The notes under the pieces were generated by a model, which was given only the letters and a program-made list of their open reading frames with translations, was not told the origin of the DNA and made no database searches. A stretch of 47,549 nt of DNA from an uncultured Ignavibacteria bacterium (GTDB lineage Bacteria > Bacteroidota > Ignavibacteria > Tepidaquicellales > Tepidaquicellaceae). Position numbers and translations under genes: made by a program. The first letter of the stretch is position 1. The number at the start of each line of letters is the position of its first letter. The stretch spans positions 1 to 47,549 of the forward strand of contig CALJIG010000136.1 of the NCBI GenBank assembly GCA_937974175.1. Reading direction: 5' to 3'. Below are positions 17,069 to 25,065 of this stretch, in pieces.

Positions 17069-18433
17069 ATGAAATATGCTGTATTAGTATTTTTCTTAGT
17101 TCTCTCCCCTCTTTGTTATTCACAATCAAGTGTATTCTTGATTACACTTGAAAACGGTACGCCGAAAATTGAAAAGGAACCAATTGCAAAAGATGAAACA
17201 AAGGTCTTCATCTGCGGCGGTGAATCCGGAATTATCTCACTCGTATTTCCCTCCGGTACAGGGCTATCCGGAGATTTTGTAAAGCTCGCTGATAAGAAAG
17301 TAATGATTGTGAGGTATGTAAATGACGAGCTTGTATATAGTCTGAAAAAAGATGACGGCACACTTAAGCAAATTATAACAGCGCCTGTATCTGATTTATC
17401 CAATAATGACTATAGAATTAACATCGTTTCTAATAATATTAAGAAGGCATTTAAGATTTCGAGTTATGATTTAATAAGTGAAGATATGGATTCACCTGTA
17501 ATGAATATGTTCGGAGATAAGATAACACCAAAGGAAAACGAGTTCATTATCACAACGGAAATAAAAGAAGCTTCACAGGGATTTTTAGAAGGAGGTACAG
17601 GTAAGATAAAGTTCACAGGGAAATACTTTCTTACTGAAGTAAAGATCGGCGAGAAGCTCTGCAATTTTGTAGTTGACCTTGCTGCGGTTAATTCTTTTAT
17701 AGTGAAGAAGAATGTTCCTTCAGGAGTTAAGACGGAAGATTTAATTGCCAAACAATATTCAGCAGACGGGATGCAGGTGATAAATTCACCTGTATCCGGT
17801 TTCGGCGGGAGCATAAAAAATTTGCAGACATGTACTCTGCCTAAAGTTGAACTTGGCAGTGTAAGTTTATTGCTGAACACTCTTTATGTTATAGATACAA
17901 TGTTCAGTATAAACAGTACTGAAATTGACGGCATACTTGGAATGGATATTCTGCAGAGATTTGAGGCAGTTACTTTTGAGATTGATTCAACTAAAAATGT
18001 GGATTTGTTACTCGGTAAATGCTTCGATAAAAATAAACACAATGCTATTGAGCTGCCATACACAATTGCAAACGGTCATATATTTGTAAATGGAAAAATT
18101 GGCAGCAGTGATATTAATTTTATTGTTGATACCGGTTCGCCATTTAGTTTTATTCAGTCAGAGCTGGCAAATAAGGAAAACATTACCGGGGAAAAATCAT
18201 TCGCAGTAAAGGGCGCTGATGGAAAAGAAGTGACAACTATGAATGCCGAAGTACCTAAGATTTTATTGGAACAAAACACGATACTTAATTTTAAAACAAA
18301 GATAGTTGACTCTCCGATCTTATCAGGTATGGGATTAAAAAATAACGGCGGACTGCTGGGGAATTCATTCTTTAAGAATTACAAACAACTCTGTATCGAC
18401 TTCAAAGATAAAAAGCTCATCTTGTATAAATAG
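17069..18433 (+). CDS. Exported double aspartic-protease-like protein, one site degenerate
   Basis: 454 residues with a signal peptide (about 1-18, ending CYS). Two retropepsin-like domains follow. The first is at about 183-312, with FVVDLAAVNSF (Asp203) where D-T/S-G is expected and GILGMDILQ later. The second is at about 335-454, with a canonical FIVDTGSPFSF (Asp354) and GLLGNSFF. Only the second half keeps the catalytic signature. Pepsin-type pairing would need both, so activity would depend on the second site alone, by dimerising, or be lost. The stop lies one base from the stop of the convergent gene at 18435. Confidence 0.82.
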   Translation: MKYAVLVFFLVLSPLCYSQSSVFLITLENGTPKIEKEPIAKDETKVFICGGESGIISLVFPSGTGLSGDFVKLADKKVMIVRYVNDELVYSLKKDDGTLKQIITAPVSDLSNNDYRINIVSNNIKKAFKISSYDLISEDMDSPVMNMFGDKITPKENEFIITTEIKEASQGFLEGGTGKIKFTGKYFLTEVKIGEKLCNFVVDLAAVNSFIVKKNVPSGVKTEDLIAKQYSADGMQVINSPVSGFGGSIKNLQTCTLPKVELGSVSLLLNTLYVIDTMFSINSTEIDGILGMDILQRFEAVTFEIDSTKNVDLLLGKCFDKNKHNAIELPYTIANGHIFVNGKIGSSDINFIVDTGSPFSFIQSELANKENITGEKSFAVKGADGKEVTTMNAEVPKILLEQNTILNFKTKIVDSPILSGMGLKNNGGLLGNSFFKNYKQLCIDFKDKKLILYK

Positions 18434-18434
18434 C

Positions 18435-19487
18435 TTAGAAGAACTTGTAAAACAAAGTAATACGCGGAGTGATAGAAGGCTTTATTGTTGTGCCGTCATA
18501 CAAAGCAGCATAAGTTTCAATTGCAACGTTAGGTGAAATGGAAACATTTTTATCAGGATAGAAATCAAGACCTGCTAAGAATAAGTTTCTGGTATCCCGG
18601 TTATGACCTTCTGTAATATCATTATCAAAAAAATCATAGCGAGCAAAGCCGGATACTAGTTCATTAAAAATTGCAGAGGCAAAGATTGATATTCCAAAGC
18701 TCTTGTAATAATTCGGTATATAATTATAAAATGATTCGATTCCTGCACTGAACGTTTTATCGTTCTTGTAACCTAACATAACTGCCTGAGTATATTCATC
18801 ATAGTTTAATATTGTATTCAGAAACTTTCCTTCAGGCTGCGCTCTGTAATCTGAGAACAGAGTAACATAAAATTCTTTTATAGGATTAAAGCCAAGATGT
18901 GCATACACTCTTTTGTATTTATCATTTTCAACTGTAGTTCCGGAATTATTACCGAGCATAACTCCATAGGTAACTTTGTTCTGCTCGTCAAAACTTCCGT
19001 TAAGAGAAATACCAAAGTCACGCGAGTCGACAATATTACGTAAATCCATAATTGTTCTTTCAATATATCTTCTTCCCCAGATTTGTTCTGTTGTTATGTA
19101 TGCGATAGTAGGTTGAATGCCTACAATAAGATTGCTGCCTTTGAAAATATTCTTCCATTCAAGGTAAGCGTCTTTTACAAAAACTCCGATTTTTCCGTTG
19201 GTGAATGTTTCGCTTTGAGCAGCTTCAAGTCTGAACCGGGTGGAAAATTTTTTAGAGATGTTATAGTCGTAAGTGAAGTTGATTCGTCTGAACTGAAAAC
19301 CGTTTTGTCCTTTAGCTCCGTCGTAAGCAACATTCTTTAAAGTAGTAAATGTATCGCGCTCAGCATTGTAATAATAATCACTGAACATAAGACCGGAAAT
19401 TTTTCCTTTGGAAGTTGAATCCTGCGCTATACAAACTGAAAGATTTATACTTATTATTAAAAAAGCCGAAAGAACAAATTTTGTCAT
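18435..19487 (-). CDS. Outer membrane beta-barrel porin-like protein
   Basis: 350 residues with a signal peptide (about 1-21, CIAQ) and many alternating amphipathic strands (for example GFQFRRINFTYDYNISKKF), ending in a C-terminal Phe (RITLFYKFF), the usual outer-membrane barrel signal. It resembles phosphate-selective-porin-like (OprO/P) barrels of Bacteroidota. The solute is not determinable. It is a single gene, convergent with the protease-like gene. Confidence 0.82.
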   Translation of the reverse strand: MTKFVLSAFLIISINLSVCIAQDSTSKGKISGLMFSDYYYNAERDTFTTLKNVAYDGAKGQNGFQFRRINFTYDYNISKKFSTRFRLEAAQSETFTNGKIGVFVKDAYLEWKNIFKGSNLIVGIQPTIAYITTEQIWGRRYIERTIMDLRNIVDSRDFGISLNGSFDEQNKVTYGVMLGNNSGTTVENDKYKRVYAHLGFNPIKEFYVTLFSDYRAQPEGKFLNTILNYDEYTQAVMLGYKNDKTFSAGIESFYNYIPNYYKSFGISIFASAIFNELVSGFARYDFFDNDITEGHNRDTRNLFLAGLDFYPDKNVSISPNVAIETYAALYDGTTIKPSITPRITLFYKFF

Positions 19488-19584
19488 TTAGAATTCCTGA
19501 AATGATTGAGGTCAAAAATTTACATAAAAATAACAATTTCTTTGTAATTTAGTTAGGCAAGTTACAGGTAATTTTATATACAAA

Positions 19585-19616
19585 AAAACCTGTCAGAATT
19601 TCTTCCAACAGGTTTT
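19585..19616 (-). terminator. Intrinsic terminator of topA
   Basis: A 9-bp perfect stem (AAAACCTGT at 19585-19593, ACAGGTTTT at 19608-19616), followed on the minus strand by a run of seven T. It lies 31 bp past the topA stop. Confidence 0.88.
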
Positions 19617-19646
19617 ATATACTTTATAATTGCTACTTTCTACTTG

Positions 19647-22118
19647 TTACTCGATTGCAGCAGCTTCTTCTGTAACTTTTTCATTAACTTTTTCATCCTT
19701 GGGCAAATCATATTTTGCTTTGCACTTAGGACATTCAAGGAATTCACCGTCGCCTTTAGTTACTTTCTTTACAAGATAATTACTATCGCACTCTTTACAG
19801 TTTTGAATTACAGGCATACCGTTGGAAATGAAGTCGCAGTCAGGATAGCGAGTGCATGCAAAAAATGCGCGCTTCACTCTTCCTTTACCGCCGCGGCGTT
19901 CAACAACTTCGCCTATGTTACACTTAGGACATTTTATTCCGAGTGTAATCGGCTTGATGCCTTTGCATTTTGGGTAGTTGCTGCAGCCGTAGAATTTGCC
20001 GTAAGGTCCGACTTTCAATACCATCGGAGCGCCGCATAAATCGCAGTTAATGCCTTCGACTTTTTTATTGGCTTCAGGGTCTTCAACAAGCGGCAATGAA
20101 CATTTGCACTTTGGATAATTTTCACAGGCGAAGAACTGGCCGTTACGCCCCCACTTCTTTACCATGTGCGCCCCTGTTTCTGCTCCGCAGTCAGGACAGA
20201 TTTTATCTGTGCGTTCTGTTAATCGTTCTTTAATTTCTTTAGCATGTGAGTCAGCTGAAAGTAAATCCTTCTCGAAAGGAAGATAGAAGTCATCCAATAC
20301 CTGTTTATAGGTAGCTTCACCGTTTGCAATTGTATCAAGCTCCCCTTCCATTCTTGCAGTGAAGTCAACGTTGATAACATCAGGGAAATATTCGTCAAGG
20401 ATTTTGCTTACTGTCATTCCTAAGTTCGTAGCAAAAAGTCTTCTTTCAACAAGGTCAACATATTTTCTATCGAGCACTGTAGATACAATCATCGCAAATG
20501 TAGACGGTCTTCCGATACCAAGCTTATCAAGCTGTTTGATTAAACTTGACTCTGTATATCTTGCAGGAGGCGAAGTGAAATGCTGGTCTTTTCTTAAGTT
20601 TGAAACTTTTACATTGTCGCCAATATTAAGGTCAGCCGGGATTAATGCAATATCCTCATCTGCCGGTGTATCGTCTTCATCTTTTGCATCTTCATAAACT
20701 TTAAGGAAACCGCTGAATGTAATAACGCTTCCTGTAGCTTTGAAGAGATATGTATTCTTATCGCCTTTAGGTGAAAGAGCTCTTATAATAACTGTCTTCT
20801 GGTCAAGAATTGCCTGTGACATCTGTGATGCAACAAAGCGTTTCCATATTAAATCGTACAATGCATGATATTCTTTACCAAGCTTCATTACCATATCAGG
20901 ATGAATATTTACATCAGTAGGCCGTATCGCTTCGTGAGCATCCTGCGCATTCTTACTCTTGTTTGCAAATATCTTCGGAGCTTCAGGCATGTATTCTTTG
21001 CCGTACTCTGTTTTAATGTACTCTCTTGCAGCATCAACAGCTTCAGGACTTAGACGTGTTGAGTCAGTTCTCATATAAGTTATGAGACCGACGTTACCTT
21101 CACCTTTTTTAACTTCTATACCTTCGTATAGTTTCTGCGCAACTGCCATAGTACGTTTAGGTGAAAATCCCATGCGTGTAGATGCAGTCTGCTGTAAAAC
21201 AGAAGTAGTAAAAGGAGCAGGAGCGTTTCGTTTTACTTCTTTTACCTGTATATCAATTATTTTATACTTGTTGTTCTTTAATGATTCTATAATAGCGTGA
21301 GCTTCATCAAGGTTTGCAATGTTTGGTTTCTCGCCGTCAAACTTTAAAGTATCATCGTTTATCTTGTATAACTTTGCGCCGAAAGGTTTTGAGCTGCCTG
21401 AAAGCTTCGAGAATAATCCGTCGATTGACCAGTATTCTTTTGCTTTGAATGCCTGTATCTCTTTTTCTTTTTCAGCGATGAGTTTCAATGCAACTGACTG
21501 AACTCTTCCTGCAGAGAGGCCGAAGTAAAATGTTTTCCAAAGGAAAGGGCTTACTTTGTAGCCGAGGATTCTATCCATCACTCTGCGCGCCATCTGAGAT
21601 TCAACGATAGGCATATTGATTTCAAGAGGCTCCTTCATTGCTTTCTCGACGCCTTTCTTGGTGATTTCATTGAAGAGAACTCGGACTATTTTCTTGTTAA
21701 CTTTTCTGACTTCATCTGCTATATCATCTGCGATGGATTCTCCTTCACGGTCAGGGTCAGTCGCTATATATACTTTATCTGCATTTCTTGCAGCGTTCTT
21801 TATTGTTTCGATTACTTTTTCTTTACCGGGAATAACATCATATGTTGCCTCGTAATTACCTTTTTCTAAATCGATGCTAATCTTGCTCTTCGGAAGATTT
21901 TTTATATGCCCTACTGTAGCTTCTACAATAAAATCTTTTCCAAGATACTTATTGATAGTTTTTGCTTTTGAAGGTGACTCAACTATAACTAAAGATTTAC
22001 CTGTGTATTTTACAGAAGGTTTTACCGGTTCGATATCTAAAGTGGATTTAACTGATGCCTTTTCTTTTGAAGCTTTAACTGATTTTTTAGCTGTAGCTTT
22101 AACTGATGATTTCGCCAT
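19647..22118 (-). CDS. topA: DNA topoisomerase I
   Basis: Type IA topoisomerase that relaxes negative supercoils. It has a TOPRIM domain (LVIVESPSKAKTI at 43-55, DPDREGE at 121-127), active-site Tyr348 in ITYMRTDS, and four C-terminal four-Cys zinc ribbons. The zinc ribbons start CPDCGAETG, CDLCGAPM, CPKCNIGE and CKECDSNY. The 823 residues include an unusual Lys/Ser-rich N-terminal extension of about 38 residues before TOPRIM. It is last in the operon 23471-ybeY-smg-topA and is followed by a clear terminator. Confidence 0.97.
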   Translation of the reverse strand: MAKSSVKATAKKSVKASKEKASVKSTLDIEPVKPSVKYTGKSLVIVESPSKAKTINKYLGKDFIVEATVGHIKNLPKSKISIDLEKGNYEATYDVIPGKEKVIETIKNAARNADKVYIATDPDREGESIADDIADEVRKVNKKIVRVLFNEITKKGVEKAMKEPLEINMPIVESQMARRVMDRILGYKVSPFLWKTFYFGLSAGRVQSVALKLIAEKEKEIQAFKAKEYWSIDGLFSKLSGSSKPFGAKLYKINDDTLKFDGEKPNIANLDEAHAIIESLKNNKYKIIDIQVKEVKRNAPAPFTTSVLQQTASTRMGFSPKRTMAVAQKLYEGIEVKKGEGNVGLITYMRTDSTRLSPEAVDAAREYIKTEYGKEYMPEAPKIFANKSKNAQDAHEAIRPTDVNIHPDMVMKLGKEYHALYDLIWKRFVASQMSQAILDQKTVIIRALSPKGDKNTYLFKATGSVITFSGFLKVYEDAKDEDDTPADEDIALIPADLNIGDNVKVSNLRKDQHFTSPPARYTESSLIKQLDKLGIGRPSTFAMIVSTVLDRKYVDLVERRLFATNLGMTVSKILDEYFPDVINVDFTARMEGELDTIANGEATYKQVLDDFYLPFEKDLLSADSHAKEIKERLTERTDKICPDCGAETGAHMVKKWGRNGQFFACENYPKCKCSLPLVEDPEANKKVEGINCDLCGAPMVLKVGPYGKFYGCSNYPKCKGIKPITLGIKCPKCNIGEVVERRGGKGRVKRAFFACTRYPDCDFISNGMPVIQNCKECDSNYLVKKVTKGDGEFLECPKCKAKYDLPKDEKVNEKVTEEAAAIE

Positions 22119-22156
22119 TAATATTGGAAACTTTCTATGATTTGTAAACGGGGTGC

Positions 22157-22621
22157 TTAATGAATTGTCTCATTATTCTGAAGAATCAATCTTTCAAGTT
22201 TATCCGACTTCCCGTCAAAATTAAAAATTAAAGTCGTTAAAACAGTTTTGATTTCAGGAATACCTGCTTTTTGATATCCTAAAAAGAAAATACGATCGAT
22301 GATTAGCTCTTCATCTAAGTCGCTTATTAATCCAAGTTCTTTCATCTGGATTAAATAACCAATAGCGTCGTTAGTAATGATACTTTTTTCAGCGGGATGA
22401 AAAAATCTGTGAGATTTATTGGTCTTATTCTTTTCAATGAATAAGCTTTCACCCTGCTCTATTTTAGAATAAATCCACGCGAAGGCGGAATTTATTTCTG
22501 CATCGGTATAGCCCTCTTTTGCAAGAGCATCTACATCGATGTCATTTATTCTCTTATCGCTTTTTATCTGCGATAATATATGTACTATTATTTCTAAAAC
22601 TTTTTCCTGCATGATTTTCAA
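22157..22621 (-). CDS. smg: Smg family (DUF494) protein
   Basis: 154 residues matching the Smg/DUF494 family, small helical proteins of unknown function usually encoded near dprA and topA. Signature parts are EKVLEIIVHIL, GYTDAEINSAFAWI and LGLISDLDEELIIDRIF. The start overlaps the ybeY stop by 4 bp, and topA follows 38 bp on, so the gene order supports the assignment. Confidence 0.87.
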   Translation of the reverse strand: MKIMQEKVLEIIVHILSQIKSDKRINDIDVDALAKEGYTDAEINSAFAWIYSKIEQGESLFIEKNKTNKSHRFFHPAEKSIITNDAIGYLIQMKELGLISDLDEELIIDRIFFLGYQKAGIPEIKTVLTTLIFNFDGKSDKLERLILQNNETIH

Positions 22622-23061
22622 TTTAAGTAGTAGTCTTCACGTTTACTCATTTTGTTCTTAGCGGTCTTAGTTTTATCATCGTATCCGCAGAGGTGTAATA
22701 CTCCGTGTATGATAACTCTTTTTAGTTCTTTATTAAATGTTGTGTTATAATCTTTTGCGTTTAGCTCTACCTGTTCAACCGAGATTAATAACTCGCCGTA
22801 CATTATATTAGTTTCATCGTAGTCAAAAAACGTAATTATATCGGTATTGTAATCGTGTGATAAAAACTTATTATTATGCTCTCTTATGGTTTTGTTATCA
22901 CAGAAAATTAAATTCAGGAAAGAGAGCGTTTGATTTTCAGTTTTAAGAACTTCAGTAACAATAGCTCTTACTTCTTTTCTGCATTTCGCTTTCTTCTCTT
23001 TATCTTTAAGAAAGTCTTTTAAGAAAAAGAAATTGATCTTTGTTTTTACTTCCGGTTTCAA
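22618..23061 (-). CDS. ybeY: Endoribonuclease YbeY (16S rRNA maturation)
   Basis: A metal-dependent RNase for ribosome quality control and 16S 3' maturation. The catalytic motif is IIHGVLHLCGYDD, with His119 and His123 of the usual H3XH5XH. The third position is Asp129 instead of His, a variant known from Bacteroidota YbeY. Also present are DYNTDIITF and YGELLISVEQV, typical of the family. 147 residues. It overlaps both neighbours by 4 bp. Confidence 0.95.
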   Translation of the reverse strand: MKPEVKTKINFFFLKDFLKDKEKKAKCRKEVRAIVTEVLKTENQTLSFLNLIFCDNKTIREHNNKFLSHDYNTDIITFFDYDETNIMYGELLISVEQVELNAKDYNTTFNKELKRVIIHGVLHLCGYDDKTKTAKNKMSKREDYYLN

Positions 23062-23471
23062 TTAGCTGTTTCAGTTATTGAAAGCGCAACTGCTGAAAGC
23101 AATTTCTCTGAATTAAGCTCTGAGAAGTCTGAATTCAAAATAGATTTTTTTACGTTTGAATACAACGAACAATCGCCCTGCTTTGAAATTATCATTCCGG
23201 AAATGAACTCCTCTGTTTCCGAAGTAAATATAAACTCTTCAAGCATATTGCTTACGATGACATTGCTGCAGTTTTGCAATTGAAGATGGCAGTTGTTAGT
23301 GTACACTGAAACCAGAAATTTATTCTCCGGTTCAAGATGCAGTTCAACGTGAATATCGGTATTTGTCTTTGAATTTTTTAGATTAACCGAATAGAGATTT
23401 TCCTCATTGGAAAATTCTACGCCAAGTAATTCTTCGATTAATTTTATGCTGTTTGTAAATTGATTGCTCAA
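23058..23471 (-). CDS. Hypothetical protein, first gene of the ybeY-smg-topA operon
   Basis: 137 residues, no recognised family. No signal peptide or membrane helix; mixed strand/helix pattern with HVELHLEPENKFLVSV and the cysteine-containing NNCHLQLQNCSNV. Its stop overlaps the ybeY start by 4 bp, so it is translationally coupled, but the role is unknown. Confidence 0.65.
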   Translation of the reverse strand: MSNQFTNSIKLIEELLGVEFSNEENLYSVNLKNSKTNTDIHVELHLEPENKFLVSVYTNNCHLQLQNCSNVIVSNMLEEFIFTSETEEFISGMIISKQGDCSLYSNVKKSILNSDFSELNSEKLLSAVALSITETAN

Positions 23472-23491
23472 ATCAATAATGTGGTCTTAAT

Positions 23492-23533
23492 TTAAAAAAC
23501 CCTAATCAATATTTTAAAGTATCGATTAGGGTT
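23492..23533 (-). terminator. Intrinsic terminator of the cold-shock gene
   Basis: A 10-bp perfect stem (AACCCTAATC at 23498-23507, GATTAGGGTT at 23524-23533), followed on the minus strand by six T. It lies 30 bp after the csp stop and insulates csp from the next operon. Confidence 0.88.
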
Positions 23534-23562
23534 AAGTTCAAATTGCAAGAATTTAATAAAAA

Positions 23563-23766
23563 TTAAATAGCTCTTACATTTGCAGCTTTTTTGCCTTTTT
23601 GGTCTTCGATTAAATCATACTCAACGCTGACACCTTTGTCCAGTGTTTTGTAGGATTGCTCGGTGCTGATATCTGAGTAGTGAATAAAGACATCAGTCCC
23701 ATCATCACCTACAAGAAATCCGTAGCCTTTTTTAGCATCGAACCATTTTACTTTACCTTTTGGCAT
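23563..23766 (-). CDS. Cold-shock domain protein (CspA family)
   Basis: A 67-residue single cold-shock domain. The RNA-binding motifs RNP1 (KGYGFLVGD) and RNP2 (VFIHYSDI) are intact. These proteins bind single-stranded RNA/DNA and melt RNA structure. The ATG is preceded by a strong ribosome binding site (GGAGGT at 23773-23778). The leader contains two interlocked inverted repeats (23792-23859) that could regulate translation, and the gene has its own terminator. Confidence 0.96.
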   Translation of the reverse strand: MPKGKVKWFDAKKGYGFLVGDDGTDVFIHYSDISTEQSYKTLDKGVSVEYDLIEDQKGKKAANVRAI

Positions 23767-23791
23767 TTGTTACCTCCAAATAAATAATAAC

Positions 23792-23859
23792 TAAGTTCTT
23801 GAAACATAAAACATAGACCTACTTCAAAATTGCCTCAAGAACTTAAACTGTCTATGTTT
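23792..23859 (-). promoter_or_regulatory. Structured 5' leader of csp: interlocked inverted repeats
   Basis: Two perfect inverted repeats are interleaved. Repeat A is TAAGTTCTTGA (23792-23802) with TCAAGAACTTA (23835-23845). Repeat B is AAACATAGAC (23809-23818) with GTCTATGTTT (23850-23859). The order on the transcript is B', A', B, A, so both stems can form together only as a pseudoknot; otherwise they compete. A third 7-bp option (GAAACAT 23801-23807 with ATGTTTC 23854-23860) competes too. The ribosome binding site is 14 bp downstream of repeat A. Confidence 0.75.
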
Positions 23860-23949
23860 CATACTTTTAAAATATAAAAAATATATGAAAACTAATATAG
23901 TATAATTAATCCGTTATTAATTATTATGATTTGGGGTATTTAGCTCATA

Positions 23950-24450
23950 TCAATACTCTTTAGCATATTCTACGTAATTTATGGCGCTTTGTTTAATATC
24001 TTCAATTTCCTGTGGGCTAAGGTCACGAATTATTTTTCCCGGAACACCTGCTACAAGCACGCCTTCCGGCACAACGAAGTTTTCTTTTACAACACAACCG
24101 GCGGCTATTAATGAATTATTACCGACTTTGCAATTATCAAGAAGTATGGCACCCATGCCAATTAAAACATTATCACCAATAACGCATCCATGCAAAATAC
24201 AATTATGACCGGCAGTTACATACGAGCCGACCTGCAAAAAATAATCGATGTGATTTACATGAAGAATAGAGCCGTCCTGAATATTCGTGTACTCCCCTAT
24301 TCTTATATAATTAACGTCACCTCGCACAACGCAGTTGAACCATATACTGGAATTTTTTCCAACGACAACATCACCTATAATTTGCGCGCCGTGCATCACT
24401 TTAACGCTTCTGTGCATATCAGGACTTTTACCTTTATACGAATGTATCAT
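23950..24450 (-). CDS. Gamma-carbonic-anhydrase-like hexapeptide-repeat protein (YrdA type)
   Basis: 166 residues of left-handed beta-helix hexapeptide repeats (for example VVVGKNSSIWFNCVVRGD), ending in a helix (QEIEDIKQSAINYVEYA). The metal ligands expected in gamma-CAs are visible as His64, His82 and His87 (GHNCILH). Many YrdA/PaaY-type proteins keep the zinc site, but carbonic anhydrase activity is often unproven. It is last in the minus-strand run that starts at the cobalamin riboswitch, 36 bp after the E2-like gene. Confidence 0.9.
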   Translation of the reverse strand: MIHSYKGKSPDMHRSVKVMHGAQIIGDVVVGKNSSIWFNCVVRGDVNYIRIGEYTNIQDGSILHVNHIDYFLQVGSYVTAGHNCILHGCVIGDNVLIGMGAILLDNCKVGNNSLIAAGCVVKENFVVPEGVLVAGVPGKIIRDLSPQEIEDIKQSAINYVEYAKEY

Positions 24451-24486
24451 TTATTATTCTTTCTACTTTATACTTATTACTTTATA

Positions 24487-25017
24487 CTACTTCAAATCAA
24501 TTTCAATATCTTTTACTTCAACTTTAACATCTCCTTTGCGAATGTTTGTATCATCAACGGGAAATCTTTCGATATTATTTTTCGCCCATAAAGCAGCGGG
24601 ACCGTTTAACGGACTATCGACATTGTAGTTTTGATACATTATCATTTCACCGATCTGATATATAATGTCAACAAGTGTTTCACCTGATGCCCAGTAATCG
24701 CCGATACAAATATCATGGGGTGATGCTGTTCTGAAATTAGGATGAAAAATCGGAGTAAGAATATTAGCCATTGGTTTCATTCGCGGGTAATCGATGTGAA
24801 GATAAATTTCAATCTTATGCTCACGGGATATTAAAATTACCCTGTTCTCTTTTGTTGATTCAGGGTCAAGCTTCAATCCTTTAACATTAAAATACACTAT
24901 GTACTTTTCAGGAACTGAATCACCTTCATCATACATAACTTTAATGTAAGAATGCGCTTTGAATTCTTCTTTTATTTTTTCAAAATCGGAATGTAATCGT
25001 CTTTGTCTGGGACTCAT
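24487..25017 (-). CDS. E2 ubiquitin-conjugating-enzyme-fold protein
   Basis: A 176-residue protein that reads as a complete UBC (E2) core. It has an N-terminal helix (RRLHSDFEKIKEEF), a beta meander with HKIEIYLHIDYPRMKP, the HPN tripeptide at 92-94, and Cys104 in DICIGDYW at the catalytic-cysteine position 12 residues after the His. A helix TLVDIIYQIGEMI follows, then the SPLNGPAALW segment that closely matches eukaryotic E2s. Retention of both HPN and Cys suggests thioester chemistry, but that is inference. The upstream neighbour is a JAB protease. No E1, RING or ubiquitin-like gene is in the window. Confidence 0.88.
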   Translation of the reverse strand: MSPRQRRLHSDFEKIKEEFKAHSYIKVMYDEGDSVPEKYIVYFNVKGLKLDPESTKENRVILISREHKIEIYLHIDYPRMKPMANILTPIFHPNFRTASPHDICIGDYWASGETLVDIIYQIGEMIMYQNYNVDSPLNGPAALWAKNNIERFPVDDTNIRKGDVKVEVKDIEIDLK

Positions 25018-25028
25018 ATTTTTATAAT

Positions 25029-25065
25029 GGATCCCGCATCAAGTGCGGGATGACAACTTCGTTGT
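25029..25065. repeat. Double palindrome between the JAB and E2 genes
   Basis: ATCCCGCATCAAGTGCGGGAT (25029-25049), followed by GACAACTTCGTTGTC (25051-25065). The second overlaps the JAB stop codon. These could attenuate transcription between the two genes. Confidence 0.85.

Noticed and set aside
23058..23471. Ubiquitin-like modifier for the E2 system
   Set aside because: No beta-grasp pattern or C-terminal Gly-Gly is visible, and it belongs to the ybeY operon.
24190..24628. Plus-strand ORFs of 133 and 97 residues
   Set aside because: They are antisense shadows of the gamma-CA and E2-like genes, which have clear family motifs.
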